Origin: Bacteroidales bacterium
GTDB lineage: Bacteria; Bacteroidota; Bacteroidia; Bacteroidales; Paludibacteraceae
Direction of reading: 5' to 3'
Length of the DNA: 60,904 bases
Assembly: GCA_004557405.1 (NCBI GenBank)
Contig: SFDZ01000010.1
Coordinates: 1-60,904 of the forward strand
In this document: in pieces, positions 8,584 to 16,810 of the stretch
Layout of the letters: the number at the start of each line of letters is the position of its first letter
Numbering within the stretch: position 1 is the stretch's first letter
Position numbers and translations under genes: made by a program
Notes under the pieces: generated by a model
What the model saw: only the letters and a program-made list of their open reading frames with translations
Told to the model about the DNA's origin: nothing
Database searches by the model: none

Positions 8584-10041
8584 ATGAAACAGATAAATTG
8601 CTTTCTGCCGGCCAACGACATCGAAGCCACAGCCGCCACAGTCCATCAACTGCAACAATCGCCGGTGGTGGCGCGCATCTTTTTGCTGTCGGCAAACGCC
8701 GTAAAAATAAACGGCTGCGAAACACTATCCATCGACTGCCCGACAAGCACAGCGACGCTATCGTCGATAGCCGCCCACAGCGACACCGCCTACACCCTGC
8801 TCTACACCAAAACGACGCCGCTCGTACTCGGGCAGTTTGCTCTCGAGCGCTTGGTGCAAGTGGCTTCGGACACGGCTGCCGGCATGGTGTACTCCGACTA
8901 CTATGCCGAAAAAGAGGGCGTCTTGTGCAAAAATCCGACCATCGATTATCAGCAAGGCAGCGTGCGCGACGACTTTAATTTCGGATCGGTGCTGCTGTTC
9001 GACGCCGCACGCCTCAAAGCAGCCGTAGCCGAGTGCGATGCCGCATATCGTTTCGCCGGTTTGTACGATGTGCGTTTGCGCATCAGCGAAACTGCGTCGC
9101 TGCTGCACCTCAACGAATATCTGTACACCGAAGTGGAACTCGACACACGCCGCAGCGGCGAGAAACAATTTGACTACGTCGACCCAAAAAACCGTGCCGT
9201 GCAAATCGAAATGGAACAGGCCTGCACAGCGCACCTCAAACGCATTGGCGCCTACCTTGCACCGCAATTCGAACCGGTCGATTTGAGTTGTAACGATTTC
9301 GAAAACGAAGCATCGGTCATCATCCCCGTGCGCAATCGGGCACGCACCATTGCCGATGCCATCCGCTCGGTATTGGCACAACAAACACGCTTCAAATTCA
9401 ATGTCATCATCATCGACAACCACTCCGACGACGGCACCGGCGCCATCATCGAACAATTTGCGCAACAAGATGCGCGCGTAGTGCATCTGGTGCCCGCACG
9501 CACCGACTTGGGCATCGGCGGCTGCTGGAACGAAGGCGTGCAACATGCAGCCTGCGGCAAATTTGCCGTGCAACTCGACAGCGACGATGTGTACGAACAC
9601 ACACACACGCTGCAAACCATTGTCGATAAATTCTATGCCGACAAATGTGCCATGGTCATCGGGTCGTACACCATGACCGATGGCACCATGCGCTCCATAG
9701 CGCCGGGACTCATCGACCACAAAGAGTGGACGCCCGACAATGGGCGCAACAACGCGCTGCGTATCAACGGATTGGGCGCGCCACGCGCTTTCTACACACC
9801 GCTGCTGCGCCAAACCAAAGTGCCAAACACAAGTTACGGCGAAGACTATGCGCTCGGACTGCGTTTCTCGCGCCGCCACCAAATCGGACGCATTTTCGAA
9901 TCGCTCTACCTATGCCGCCGCTGGGAAGGCAACAGCGATGCCGCCTTGTCGGTCGAAAAAATAAATGCCAACAATGCCTACAAAGACAAACTGCGCACCA
10001 TCGAGATTTGTGCGCGACAAGCGTTGAACCGACAGCACTAA
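8584..10041 (+). CDS. Tandem GT-A glycosyltransferase, family 2-like
   Basis: 485 residues, no signal peptide or membrane helix, so probably cytoplasmic. The C-terminal half (about 240-485) is a clear GT2 domain: SVIIPVRNRARTI at its start, the IIIDNHSDDGT segment, and the metal-binding DSDD in QLDSDDVYE near residue 332. The N-terminal half (1-230) looks like a second, degenerate GT-A domain, with MVYSDYYAEK near 100 in the place of a DxD motif. The donor and acceptor sugars cannot be told. It starts 10 bp after the amidase gene and precedes DUF4922. Confidence 0.78.
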   Translation: MKQINCFLPANDIEATAATVHQLQQSPVVARIFLLSANAVKINGCETLSIDCPTSTATLSSIAAHSDTAYTLLYTKTTPLVLGQFALERLVQVASDTAAGMVYSDYYAEKEGVLCKNPTIDYQQGSVRDDFNFGSVLLFDAARLKAAVAECDAAYRFAGLYDVRLRISETASLLHLNEYLYTEVELDTRRSGEKQFDYVDPKNRAVQIEMEQACTAHLKRIGAYLAPQFEPVDLSCNDFENEASVIIPVRNRARTIADAIRSVLAQQTRFKFNVIIIDNHSDDGTGAIIEQFAQQDARVVHLVPARTDLGIGGCWNEGVQHAACGKFAVQLDSDDVYEHTHTLQTIVDKFYADKCAMVIGSYTMTDGTMRSIAPGLIDHKEWTPDNGRNNALRINGLGAPRAFYTPLLRQTKVPNTSYGEDYALGLRFSRRHQIGRIFESLYLCRRWEGNSDAALSVEKINANNAYKDKLRTIEICARQALNRQH

Positions 10042-10058
10042 TTAGACTCAGTCTAAAT
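10040..10058. promoter_or_regulatory. 19-bp dyad operator candidate, site 1
   Basis: AATTAGACTCAGTCTAAAT contains the perfect inverted repeat TTAGACT-C-AGTCTAA. It fills the gap between the glycosyltransferase stop and the DUF4922 start. It matches 15 of 19 positions of a second dyad at 15272-15290. The shape resembles operators of Fur or DtxR-family metalloregulators; the cognate protein is unknown. Confidence 0.5.
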
Positions 10059-10062
10059 AAGC

Positions 10063-10965
10063 ATGACATTACAAACTCAAATAAGCGCGCTTTTCGACGA
10101 GCAATTACGCTCGTGGCCGTTGGCAGCCAAAAACTTTGCCGACTTGGGTCGCGTCGAAGTAAAAACCTGCCGGTTCGATGGTTTTGCCGTGCGCGTGCAA
10201 TTCAATCCGGCACGCATGGTATCGTCGGGTGCCAAAGTCGATGCCAAAACGATTGCCGCACGTCCCTGTTTTTTGTGCCGCCACAACCGGCCGGCGGAAC
10301 AGCAAGCCGTTGCGTGGGGGGACTACGAAATTTTGGTCAATCCGTTCCCCATTTTTCCGCAACATTTCACCATACCGTTGGTCGAACACCGGCCGCAAAA
10401 CATTGAGGCGCATTTTGCCGACATGTTGCACTTGGCCGAGTTGCTTCCCGAATTGGCGGTATTCTACAATGGTCCGCGTTGCGGCGCCTCGGCACCCGAC
10501 CACATGCACTTTCAGGCCGGCACCAAACATTTTCTGCCGCTCATCGACGACTACGACCGTCTGAAAGCCGCCAACACCACCATCGACCACAAAACGGGGT
10601 CGGCCACCACCTTCAGGCTGAACAACTACCTGCGCACGGTTTTTTGCATCGAAGGTCGCCGAGCCGATGCCGTGCAAATAGCATTTATGCAACTTTACAA
10701 CCGCATGATAACCGAACCGCTCGTCGAGCCGATGATGAACATTGTGGCCACTTGCGACGCCGGATTGTGGCGCGTATTTGTGTTGCCGCGCGCCCACTTC
10801 AGACCTTGGCAATACGACACAGAAGACGCTGAAAAACAACTACTTGTAAGTCCGGCTACAGTCGAAATGGCCGGCGTGTTCGTTACGCCCGTACAACAAC
10901 ATTTCGAACGCATCGCCGGCGACGACATAGTCGATATTTTCACCCAAACGACCCGCCAAATGTAG
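10063..10965 (+). CDS. DUF4922 / HIT-superfamily nucleotidyltransferase or phosphorylase-like protein
   Basis: 300 residues. It resembles DUF4922 proteins, which belong to the HIT/GalT-like fold. The core motif H147-x-H149-x-Q151 (DHMHFQAG) matches the histidine triad of GalT and GDP-sugar phosphorylases, where the first histidine forms a nucleotidyl intermediate. A CxxC pair (CFLCR, about residues 68-71) may bind zinc. It is probably cytoplasmic and acts on a nucleotide sugar or dinucleotide; the substrate is unknown. Its place between a glycosyltransferase and a SpoIID-like gene favours a nucleotide-sugar role. Confidence 0.72.
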   Translation: MTLQTQISALFDEQLRSWPLAAKNFADLGRVEVKTCRFDGFAVRVQFNPARMVSSGAKVDAKTIAARPCFLCRHNRPAEQQAVAWGDYEILVNPFPIFPQHFTIPLVEHRPQNIEAHFADMLHLAELLPELAVFYNGPRCGASAPDHMHFQAGTKHFLPLIDDYDRLKAANTTIDHKTGSATTFRLNNYLRTVFCIEGRRADAVQIAFMQLYNRMITEPLVEPMMNIVATCDAGLWRVFVLPRAHFRPWQYDTEDAEKQLLVSPATVEMAGVFVTPVQQHFERIAGDDIVDIFTQTTRQM

Positions 10966-10971
10966 AACAAC

Positions 10972-12390
10972 ATGAGCATCGTACAACGCCAAAAAGAGAC
11001 ATCAACAGCCGCTGCTGCCCACAAACTATTTGTGCCGACAGCCGACGATTTCATGTCCAAACAAGTGCTGACTTTCCCCGAACAAGAACAGTTTCCGCCA
11101 CTCAAAGACGAACCGCGCATTACGGTCGGCATCATGTCGGCCACGACAATTTGTTTTCGTCTGTCGGGACAATTTCGCTGCATCAACAACGAACGCCTGT
11201 ACACCGGAGCACAAACCGCCGCATGGCACAACGGGCAGATTGTGTTCGACGGCAGCATGTTCGACGAAATCGTGTTGGAACCCATCGACGAGCCAAATGC
11301 GCTGTTTGAACTCGCCGACGTAACCATCGGCATCGACTTTCATTGGCAACGCACCGAAAATCAGCATTTCCGCGGAGGATTAAAACTCATTGTCGAGGAG
11401 AATAGGCTGACCGCCGTCAACAGCGTAAAAGTCGAGGATTATCTGTTTTGTGTCATTGCCTCGGAGATGAGCGCCACCGCCTCGCTCGAGTTGCTCAAGG
11501 CGCATGCCGTCATATCGCGCAGTTGGCTGATGAAACCCATTTTGGACAAAGCACCGCAAGCAGCCGCAACCGAAGTACGCACCGACACCGAAATCCGAAA
11601 ATTTTACGAACGCAATGCGCACACCCATTTCGACGTGTGCGCCGACGACCACTGCCAGCGCTACCAAGGTCTGACGCGCGCCAAAACCGACTTGGTGCGA
11701 TTGGCCATCGAAGCAACGCGCGGCGAAGTGCTTGTAGCCGACGGACATATTTGCGATGCACGTTTTTCGAAATCGTGCGGCGGCGTTTCCGAGCGGTTCG
11801 AAAGTTGTTGGGACGACACGCCGCACAGTTACCTGCAGCCCGTGCGCGATGCCGCCGACGAGCCATTGCCTGACTTGACCATCGAAGCCAATGCCGAACG
11901 CTGGATTCGATCAGCCCCCGAAGCATTTTGCAACACCACCGACAAGCAAATATTGTCGCAAGTACTGAACAACTACGACCAAGAAACCACCGATTTCTAC
12001 CGATGGACCGTAACCTATTCAGCCACCGAATTGTCGGATTTGGTACACCGCCGTTCGGGCATCGACTTTGGCGTCATCACCGATTTGATTCCTGTGAAAC
12101 GCGGCACGTCGGGTCGTGTGGTGCGGCTGAAAATCGTTGGCACGAAGCGCACGCTCATCGTTGGCAAGGAACTCGAGATACGCAAATGGCTTTCGCCATC
12201 GCACCTCTATAGTTCGGCCTTTGTGGTCGATAAAGATACCGAAGGGCAATTCACGCTCATCGGTGCCGGCTGGGGACATGGTGTCGGTTTGTGTCAAATA
12301 GGTGCGGCCGTAATGGGTGCACGCGGCTATCGTTACGACGCCATACTGCGCCACTATTTCCGCGGCGCCGCACTTCAAAAATTATGGTAA
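10972..12390 (+). CDS. SpoIID/LytB domain protein without signal peptide
   Basis: 472 residues. The SpoIID core starts near VEDYLFCVIASEMS, with E165 in the place of the catalytic glutamate of the SpoIID lytic transglycosylase. It continues through ELLKAHAVISRSW and later through GWGHGVGLCQIGAAVMGARG near the C-terminus, a hallmark segment of the family. In endospore formers SpoIID cuts glycan strands stripped of stem peptides. Unlike those proteins, neither this start nor the internal methionine at residue 34 gives a signal peptide or membrane helix, so it appears cytoplasmic unless exported another way. It begins 6 bp after DUF4922 and ends 1 bp before prsW. Confidence 0.8.
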   Translation: MSIVQRQKETSTAAAAHKLFVPTADDFMSKQVLTFPEQEQFPPLKDEPRITVGIMSATTICFRLSGQFRCINNERLYTGAQTAAWHNGQIVFDGSMFDEIVLEPIDEPNALFELADVTIGIDFHWQRTENQHFRGGLKLIVEENRLTAVNSVKVEDYLFCVIASEMSATASLELLKAHAVISRSWLMKPILDKAPQAAATEVRTDTEIRKFYERNAHTHFDVCADDHCQRYQGLTRAKTDLVRLAIEATRGEVLVADGHICDARFSKSCGGVSERFESCWDDTPHSYLQPVRDAADEPLPDLTIEANAERWIRSAPEAFCNTTDKQILSQVLNNYDQETTDFYRWTVTYSATELSDLVHRRSGIDFGVITDLIPVKRGTSGRVVRLKIVGTKRTLIVGKELEIRKWLSPSHLYSSAFVVDKDTEGQFTLIGAGWGHGVGLCQIGAAVMGARGYRYDAILRHYFRGAALQKLW

Positions 12391-12391
12391 T

Positions 12392-13129
12392 ATGGAATTT
12401 TGGTTAATTTTGGCAACAGCCTTAGCACCGGCATTCGTCTTGATAGTTTACATTTATCGGTGCGACAAATCGCAACCCGAGCCGTGGCGTATGCTGTTCA
12501 AAGCCTTTGTGTTAGGCATATTCTCCACCGTGCTGTCGTTGGCCATTTCGCAACCATTGGAGTTATTCGGTTGGTTCACCACCGACCCGACCGACATCAT
12601 CGAAAGTTTGCAGTGCGCCTTTTTGGGCGCAGCCGTGCCCGAGGAGACCGCCAAACTCCTCATGTTGTGGCTGTTGTTGCGTCGCAATCCCTATTTCGAT
12701 GAGCGCATCGACGGCATTGTGTACGCGGTGATGGTCGGCATGGGATTCGCGGCTGCCGAAAATGTGCTCTATCTGTTCAGCAATTACGATTCGTGGATGA
12801 CGATAGGCATTACACGCGCTATTTTCTCGGTACCCGGACACTTCTGTTTTGCCGTGGCTATGGGTTATTTCTATGCGTTGGCAGTTTTCACCAACGCTTC
12901 GGGGTGGACGAAATTGTGTGTATGGCTGATACCCGTGTTGTTGCATGGCATTTTCGATGCGTTGTTGTTCGTACAGCAAACACATCCGGGATTGCAAGGC
13001 ATCTTGTTGCTTTTGTTCCTTGTTTTTTGCCATTGGCTGCGCAAAAAAGCTTCGCGCCGCATCGAACGCCACCTGCAATCCGATGCCAACGACCACTATT
13101 GGCAGATTTTCAACAACCGTTTCAAATGA
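12392..13129 (+). CDS. PrsW-family intramembrane metalloprotease
   Basis: 245 residues with about seven or eight membrane helices. Family motifs are clear: EETAK at residues 84-88, and histidines H150 (VPGHFCFA) and H185 with D189 (HGIFDALLF) as probable metal ligands. PrsW of Bacillus cleaves the anti-sigma factor RsiW in the membrane. The start is ATG 12392, one base after the SpoIID stop; an upstream in-frame start would overlap SpoIID. Its substrate here is unknown, but an anti-sigma protein such as the one at 4124-5500 is a possible target (inference only). Confidence 0.85.
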   Translation: MEFWLILATALAPAFVLIVYIYRCDKSQPEPWRMLFKAFVLGIFSTVLSLAISQPLELFGWFTTDPTDIIESLQCAFLGAAVPEETAKLLMLWLLLRRNPYFDERIDGIVYAVMVGMGFAAAENVLYLFSNYDSWMTIGITRAIFSVPGHFCFAVAMGYFYALAVFTNASGWTKLCVWLIPVLLHGIFDALLFVQQTHPGLQGILLLLFLVFCHWLRKKASRRIERHLQSDANDHYWQIFNNRFK

Positions 13130-13138
13130 TATTGCATT

Positions 13139-14476
13139 ATGTATAAGCGACTTAACAATCAAAACATATCGCCGTGGTTTTGGGTGCCGACACTCTATTT
13201 CGTCGAAGGTATTCCCTATTTTTTGGTCAATGAAATTTCGGTACTGATGTTTACCAAAATGGGCGTTCCCAACGGTCAAATGGCACTTTTCACGAGTTTG
13301 CTGTACCTGCCGTGGGTCATCAAGCCATTTTGGAGCCCGTTCATCGACATCATCAAGACCAAACGTTGGTGGATAGTGGCGATGCAACTCTCTATCGCGA
13401 GCATTTTGGTATTGTTGGCACTCACACTACCACACCCCGATGCCGCCACCATTGCAACAATGCAGACGCCCATCAGCCTGTTTTCGCTGACGCTTGTGCT
13501 ATTCATCATCACCGCTTTTGCTTCGGCCACGCACGATGTAGCAGCCGATGGTTTCTACATGCTGGCTTTGTCGCAAAAAAATCAGTCCGCCTTCGTCGGC
13601 ATACGCAGCATGTTCTACCGTCTGTCGAATATATTCGGCAACGGTCTGTTGGTGATGTTAGCCGGTCTGTTGGAGCAGCGCGACGGCCTCGATGTGCCGG
13701 CGGCTTGGCAATGGACACTTGGCATCACGGCCATCGGGTTCACGTTGTTGGCCTTGTACCACAGTTTTATCGTGCCGCAGCCCGCCGCCGATCGGCCGCA
13801 TCTTGCCGACCACGCCACAGCCTCGCCGCGACTCATCATCAAAGAGTTTGCTCGCACGTTCGTTACCTTTTTCAGCAAGAAAGGTGTCTGGTTGGCCATT
13901 CTTTTCATGCTGCTCTATCGCCTGCCCGAAGCCTTTTTGCTGAAGATGTGCAAACCATTTTTGCTGGCCGCCCACGAGTCCGGCGGCTTGGCCATGCAAA
14001 CCGCCGATGTCGGTTTGGCGTACGGCACCGTCGGCGTCGTTGCACTGACCTTGGGCGGCATACTCGGCGGCATCTACGCCTCGCATGTCGGGCTGCGCAA
14101 GGCACTCTGGCCGATGGCTGCCTGCATGACATTGCCGTGTTTCACATTTGTCTATTTGAGCATCTATTGCCCAACCAGCCTTGTGCTGATTAGCGCAGCC
14201 ATTGCCATCGAGCAATTTGGCTACGGCTTCGGATTCACCGCCTACATGCTCTACATGATGTATTTCTCCGAAGGCGAATTCAAAACCACGCACTACGCTC
14301 TATGCACGGCATTTATGGCTCTCAGCATGATGATTCCCGGCATGGTGGCCGGTTATTTGCAAGAATGGTTGGGCTATGTCAACTTCTTTTGGTTTGTGAT
14401 GGTCTGCTGCGTGGCCACCATAGCGGTAACCCTCGTAGCACGTCGGCGTGTGGCTGCCGATTACGGTTGTCGTTAG
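13139..14476 (+). CDS. AmpG/PAT-type major facilitator transporter
   Basis: 445 residues with about twelve membrane helices. The N-terminus (WFWVPTLYFVEGIPYFLV) and the PWVIKPFWSPFID loop (about 59-71) resemble the AmpG / acetyl-CoA transporter branch of the major facilitator superfamily. AmpG imports anhydro-muropeptides for cell-wall recycling. That substrate is plausible because the same gene run holds amidase- and SpoIID-like genes. It starts 9 bp after prsW and is followed by a convergent recombinase gene. Confidence 0.75.
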   Translation: MYKRLNNQNISPWFWVPTLYFVEGIPYFLVNEISVLMFTKMGVPNGQMALFTSLLYLPWVIKPFWSPFIDIIKTKRWWIVAMQLSIASILVLLALTLPHPDAATIATMQTPISLFSLTLVLFIITAFASATHDVAADGFYMLALSQKNQSAFVGIRSMFYRLSNIFGNGLLVMLAGLLEQRDGLDVPAAWQWTLGITAIGFTLLALYHSFIVPQPAADRPHLADHATASPRLIIKEFARTFVTFFSKKGVWLAILFMLLYRLPEAFLLKMCKPFLLAAHESGGLAMQTADVGLAYGTVGVVALTLGGILGGIYASHVGLRKALWPMAACMTLPCFTFVYLSIYCPTSLVLISAAIAIEQFGYGFGFTAYMLYMMYFSEGEFKTTHYALCTAFMALSMMIPGMVAGYLQEWLGYVNFFWFVMVCCVATIAVTLVARRRVAADYGCR

Positions 14477-14491
14477 CCGCGCGCAGAATGG

Positions 14492-15142
14492 TTACACGGC
14501 GGCGCATTGCGATGGCAACACCTCAGTCGGCGTTTCATTATTTTTGACGAACAAACGGATATAGCGTGCCACCGTATTGCGCGACACATGCAGCCGGCGC
14601 GCAATTTCGCGCTGCGACATGCCTTTGCGCAACGCACGGCGCACATACGCATCGTGCCGCGACAAACGATAGTAACGTTGCAGCATGCAGGTACCCTCCG
14701 GACGCCCCAATTTGCGCCCTTCGGCTTTCAAGCGCGCCAACGCCTCTTTGGTGCGCTGCGAAATGAGGTTACGTTCTATCTCGGCCGACAACCCGAAAGC
14801 GAAAGCCAACACCTTGCTCTGGATGTCGTCGCCAAGGCGGTAGCCGTCTTTGATAGTCCACACACGACAATTTTTCGACATACACAAACCGAGTATCTCC
14901 ATTATCATGTACAAATTGCGTCCCAAACGCGACAACTCGCTGCAAATAATCGTATCGCCGGCCTTCGTGCGCCGCAACAAACGTCCCAATTCGCGTTTGG
15001 TATAACTCTTGGTGCCCGATATGGTTTCCTCTATCCAACCATCAACCTGCAAATGTTTCTCGTCGCAGAACTTTTGTATCTCAAATCGCTGATTCTCAAC
15101 CGTCTGCTTGTCGGAACTTACGCGAATATATCCATAAACCAT
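14492..15142 (-). CDS. Serine recombinase of the Mpi / DNA invertase type
   Basis: 216 residues from the start MVYGYIRVSS at 15142. The longer frame back to 15229 would begin upstream of a strong promoter and is not used. Resolvase/invertase catalytic domain: nucleophile S9 in IRVSS, the CSELSRLGRNLYMIMEIL segment, and the long E helix ending EALARLKAEGRKLGRPEG. A C-terminal helix-turn-helix follows (SQREIARRLHVSRNTVARYI). The sequence recalls the Mpi-type invertases that flip promoters in Bacteroides. It faces the AmpG-like gene across a 15-bp gap. No flanking inverted repeats were recognised by eye. Confidence 0.85.
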   Translation of the reverse strand: MVYGYIRVSSDKQTVENQRFEIQKFCDEKHLQVDGWIEETISGTKSYTKRELGRLLRRTKAGDTIICSELSRLGRNLYMIMEILGLCMSKNCRVWTIKDGYRLGDDIQSKVLAFAFGLSAEIERNLISQRTKEALARLKAEGRKLGRPEGTCMLQRYYRLSRHDAYVRRALRKGMSQREIARRLHVSRNTVARYIRLFVKNNETPTEVLPSQCAAV

Positions 15143-15157
15143 AACTTTTTTTTGTAC

Positions 15158-15189
15158 CAAAGTTAACGTGCAAACGCCACTAAAACAAA
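15158..15189 (-). promoter_or_regulatory. Promoter of the serine recombinase
   Basis: On the minus strand TTTG (15186-15189) lies 20 bp before TAACTTTG (15158-15165). Transcription would start about 9 bp before the ATG at 15142, which supports that start and gives a very short leader. Confidence 0.75.
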
Positions 15190-15250
15190 TAAAAACCACA
15201 ACAAACGCACAAAAAACGACAAACAGCATCGTTTATTCCCGCATTTTTCG

Positions 15251-15258
15251 TAACTTTG
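15251..15258 (+). promoter_or_regulatory. Probable -7 box for gldB
   Basis: TAACTTTG followed by C. The -33 element is poor. The predicted start near 15265 falls just before the dyad at 15272-15290. Confidence 0.55.
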
Positions 15259-15271
15259 CACGATTTTTGTT

Positions 15272-15290
15272 ATTTAGACAAAATCTAAAT
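15272..15290. promoter_or_regulatory. 19-bp dyad operator candidate, site 2
   Basis: ATTTAGACAAAATCTAAAT forms a 7-5-7 inverted repeat about 7-25 bases after the predicted gldB transcription start, where a repressor would block elongation or clearance. It is closely similar to the dyad at 10040-10058. A Fur-family regulator gene lies one gene downstream, so autoregulation is possible. Confidence 0.5.
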
Positions 15291-15307
15291 TGCAACCAAC
15301 ACACGGC

Positions 15308-16315
15308 ATGAAAGCGAAATACGGCATCATCATAGCGATAGCGGCAAGCGCCTTGATGACGGCCTGCAACCGTCCCAAACGGGCAGCCGACATCGACGAC
15401 ATCGACCTGAATGTTACTATCGAGCGGTTCGACAGTGCTTTGTGGACGATGGACCGCCACAACTTGGCCGAAGCCGTTGTCCGGCTCGATTCTGCCTTTC
15501 CCGACATCACGCCCGTCTATCTGGAACACGTTGTCGAATTTGGTGCCGTGGGCGACACCATCACGGTGCACAATCTGCAAAAATTCTTTGCCGACACCGC
15601 TGTCGCACAACTCTACACCGAGACACAAGCACGTTTTGCCAACCTCGGCGACTACGAAAAAACTTTGACCGACGCCTTCAAACGGGCAAAATATTTCTTT
15701 CCCGAGAAACCGACACCTCGCCTCTACGCACACCTATCCGGGCTGAATCAGAGCATGGTCGTAGGCGACGGATTCGTGTCGGGCAGCATCGACAACTACA
15801 TGGGCAGCGACTATCCGCTGTACGCACGCGTTGGTATTTACAGGTATCTGCGCCAAAACATGCGCCCCGAAAAACTCGTGCCCGACTACATCGTGGCGTG
15901 GCTCACCACCGAATATCCGTTCGTGCAACACTCCGGTGAATTGGTCGAAGAGATGATTTACCGCGGCAAAATACTCTACACAGCATCGGTGCTGCTACCC
16001 AATCTGCCCGACTCGGTAATCATTGGTTATTCGGCCGACCAATGGAAGTGGTGCCTGAAATACGAGCACGACATGTGGATGGTGCTGGTGGGCAGCAAAC
16101 ATCTGTTCAGTCGCGATGCCATGATACGCATCAAATACATGAACGATGCGCCGTTTACCAAACCTTTTACACAAGAGTCGCCCGGACGCGCCGGCGCATT
16201 TGTCGGGTGGCGTATTGTGGAACAATATATGCGCGAACACCCCGAAGTATCGCCAAAAGAGTTGCTGCTGCGCACTGCCGACGAGATAATGCGCGAAACG
16301 CCATACAACCCATAA
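15308..16315 (+). CDS. gldB: Gliding/T9SS-associated lipoprotein GldB
   Basis: 335 residues from ATG 15308 (MKAKYGII). The lipoprotein signal ends in LMTAC (cysteine near residue 20). The rest matches the GldB pattern: N-terminal IERFDSALW, the GLNQSMVVGDGFVSGSIDNYMG segment, which resembles a zincin-like fold without an obvious metal site, and a C-terminal ESPGRAGAFVGWRIVEQYM. GldB is required for gliding in Flavobacterium, and its homologues are widespread in Bacteroidota. It is likely anchored in a periplasmic-facing membrane leaflet. A Fur-family gene follows after 15 bp. Confidence 0.85.
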   Translation: MKAKYGIIIAIAASALMTACNRPKRAADIDDIDLNVTIERFDSALWTMDRHNLAEAVVRLDSAFPDITPVYLEHVVEFGAVGDTITVHNLQKFFADTAVAQLYTETQARFANLGDYEKTLTDAFKRAKYFFPEKPTPRLYAHLSGLNQSMVVGDGFVSGSIDNYMGSDYPLYARVGIYRYLRQNMRPEKLVPDYIVAWLTTEYPFVQHSGELVEEMIYRGKILYTASVLLPNLPDSVIIGYSADQWKWCLKYEHDMWMVLVGSKHLFSRDAMIRIKYMNDAPFTKPFTQESPGRAGAFVGWRIVEQYMREHPEVSPKELLLRTADEIMRETPYNP

Positions 16316-16330
16316 CGCACTGATTACCAA

Positions 16331-16783
16331 ATGACTGCAAGCGAAGAGAAAGCACACGCACTCGGCATTCTGACCGAATACCTCGAACACGAGCACCTGC
16401 GCAAAACCCAAGAGCGTTTTCGCCTGCTCGAAGTGGTGTACGACCAGCAAGCGCACTTCTCCGCCGACGAGTTGGTCGAAAAACTGCCGCGCGATTTCCA
16501 CGTCAGTCGGGCAACGGTGTATAACACACTCGAACTGTTTGTCAAATGCCAACTCGTTGTAAAACATCAATTTGACTCGCAACGCACCGAATACGAAAAA
16601 TCGACCAGCAGCGCCACGCATCACCATCGCATCTGCATCGGGTGCGGCGCAGTGAGCGAATTTTCCGACCAAAAAATGCGACGCGTGATTTTAGGGCGCA
16701 AATTCAATGCGTTTCAATCTGTACACTATTCGCTCTATCTGTACGGATACTGCAAAAAATGTCTTAAAAAGAAAAAACGATAA
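16331..16783 (+). CDS. Fur-family metalloregulator
   Basis: 150 residues with the winged-helix DNA-binding part (SRATVYNTLELF, about 59-70) and a C-terminal metal and dimer domain. C102 and C105 (RICIGCG) pair with C141 and C144 (YCKKC) to form the structural zinc site. The HHH run at 97-99 may contribute to a regulatory site. Whether it is Fur, Zur or PerR cannot be decided by eye. It lies 15 bp behind gldB and may share its transcript. Confidence 0.88.
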   Translation: MTASEEKAHALGILTEYLEHEHLRKTQERFRLLEVVYDQQAHFSADELVEKLPRDFHVSRATVYNTLELFVKCQLVVKHQFDSQRTEYEKSTSSATHHHRICIGCGAVSEFSDQKMRRVILGRKFNAFQSVHYSLYLYGYCKKCLKKKKR

Positions 16784-16810
16784 AACAATCAATTAACATC
16801 AAAAAAAATT

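Noticed and set aside
14492..15229. Longer recombinase start giving a hydrophobic N-terminal leader
   Set aside because: The extra residues lie upstream of the predicted transcription start, and the catalytic domain begins exactly at the ATG at 15142.
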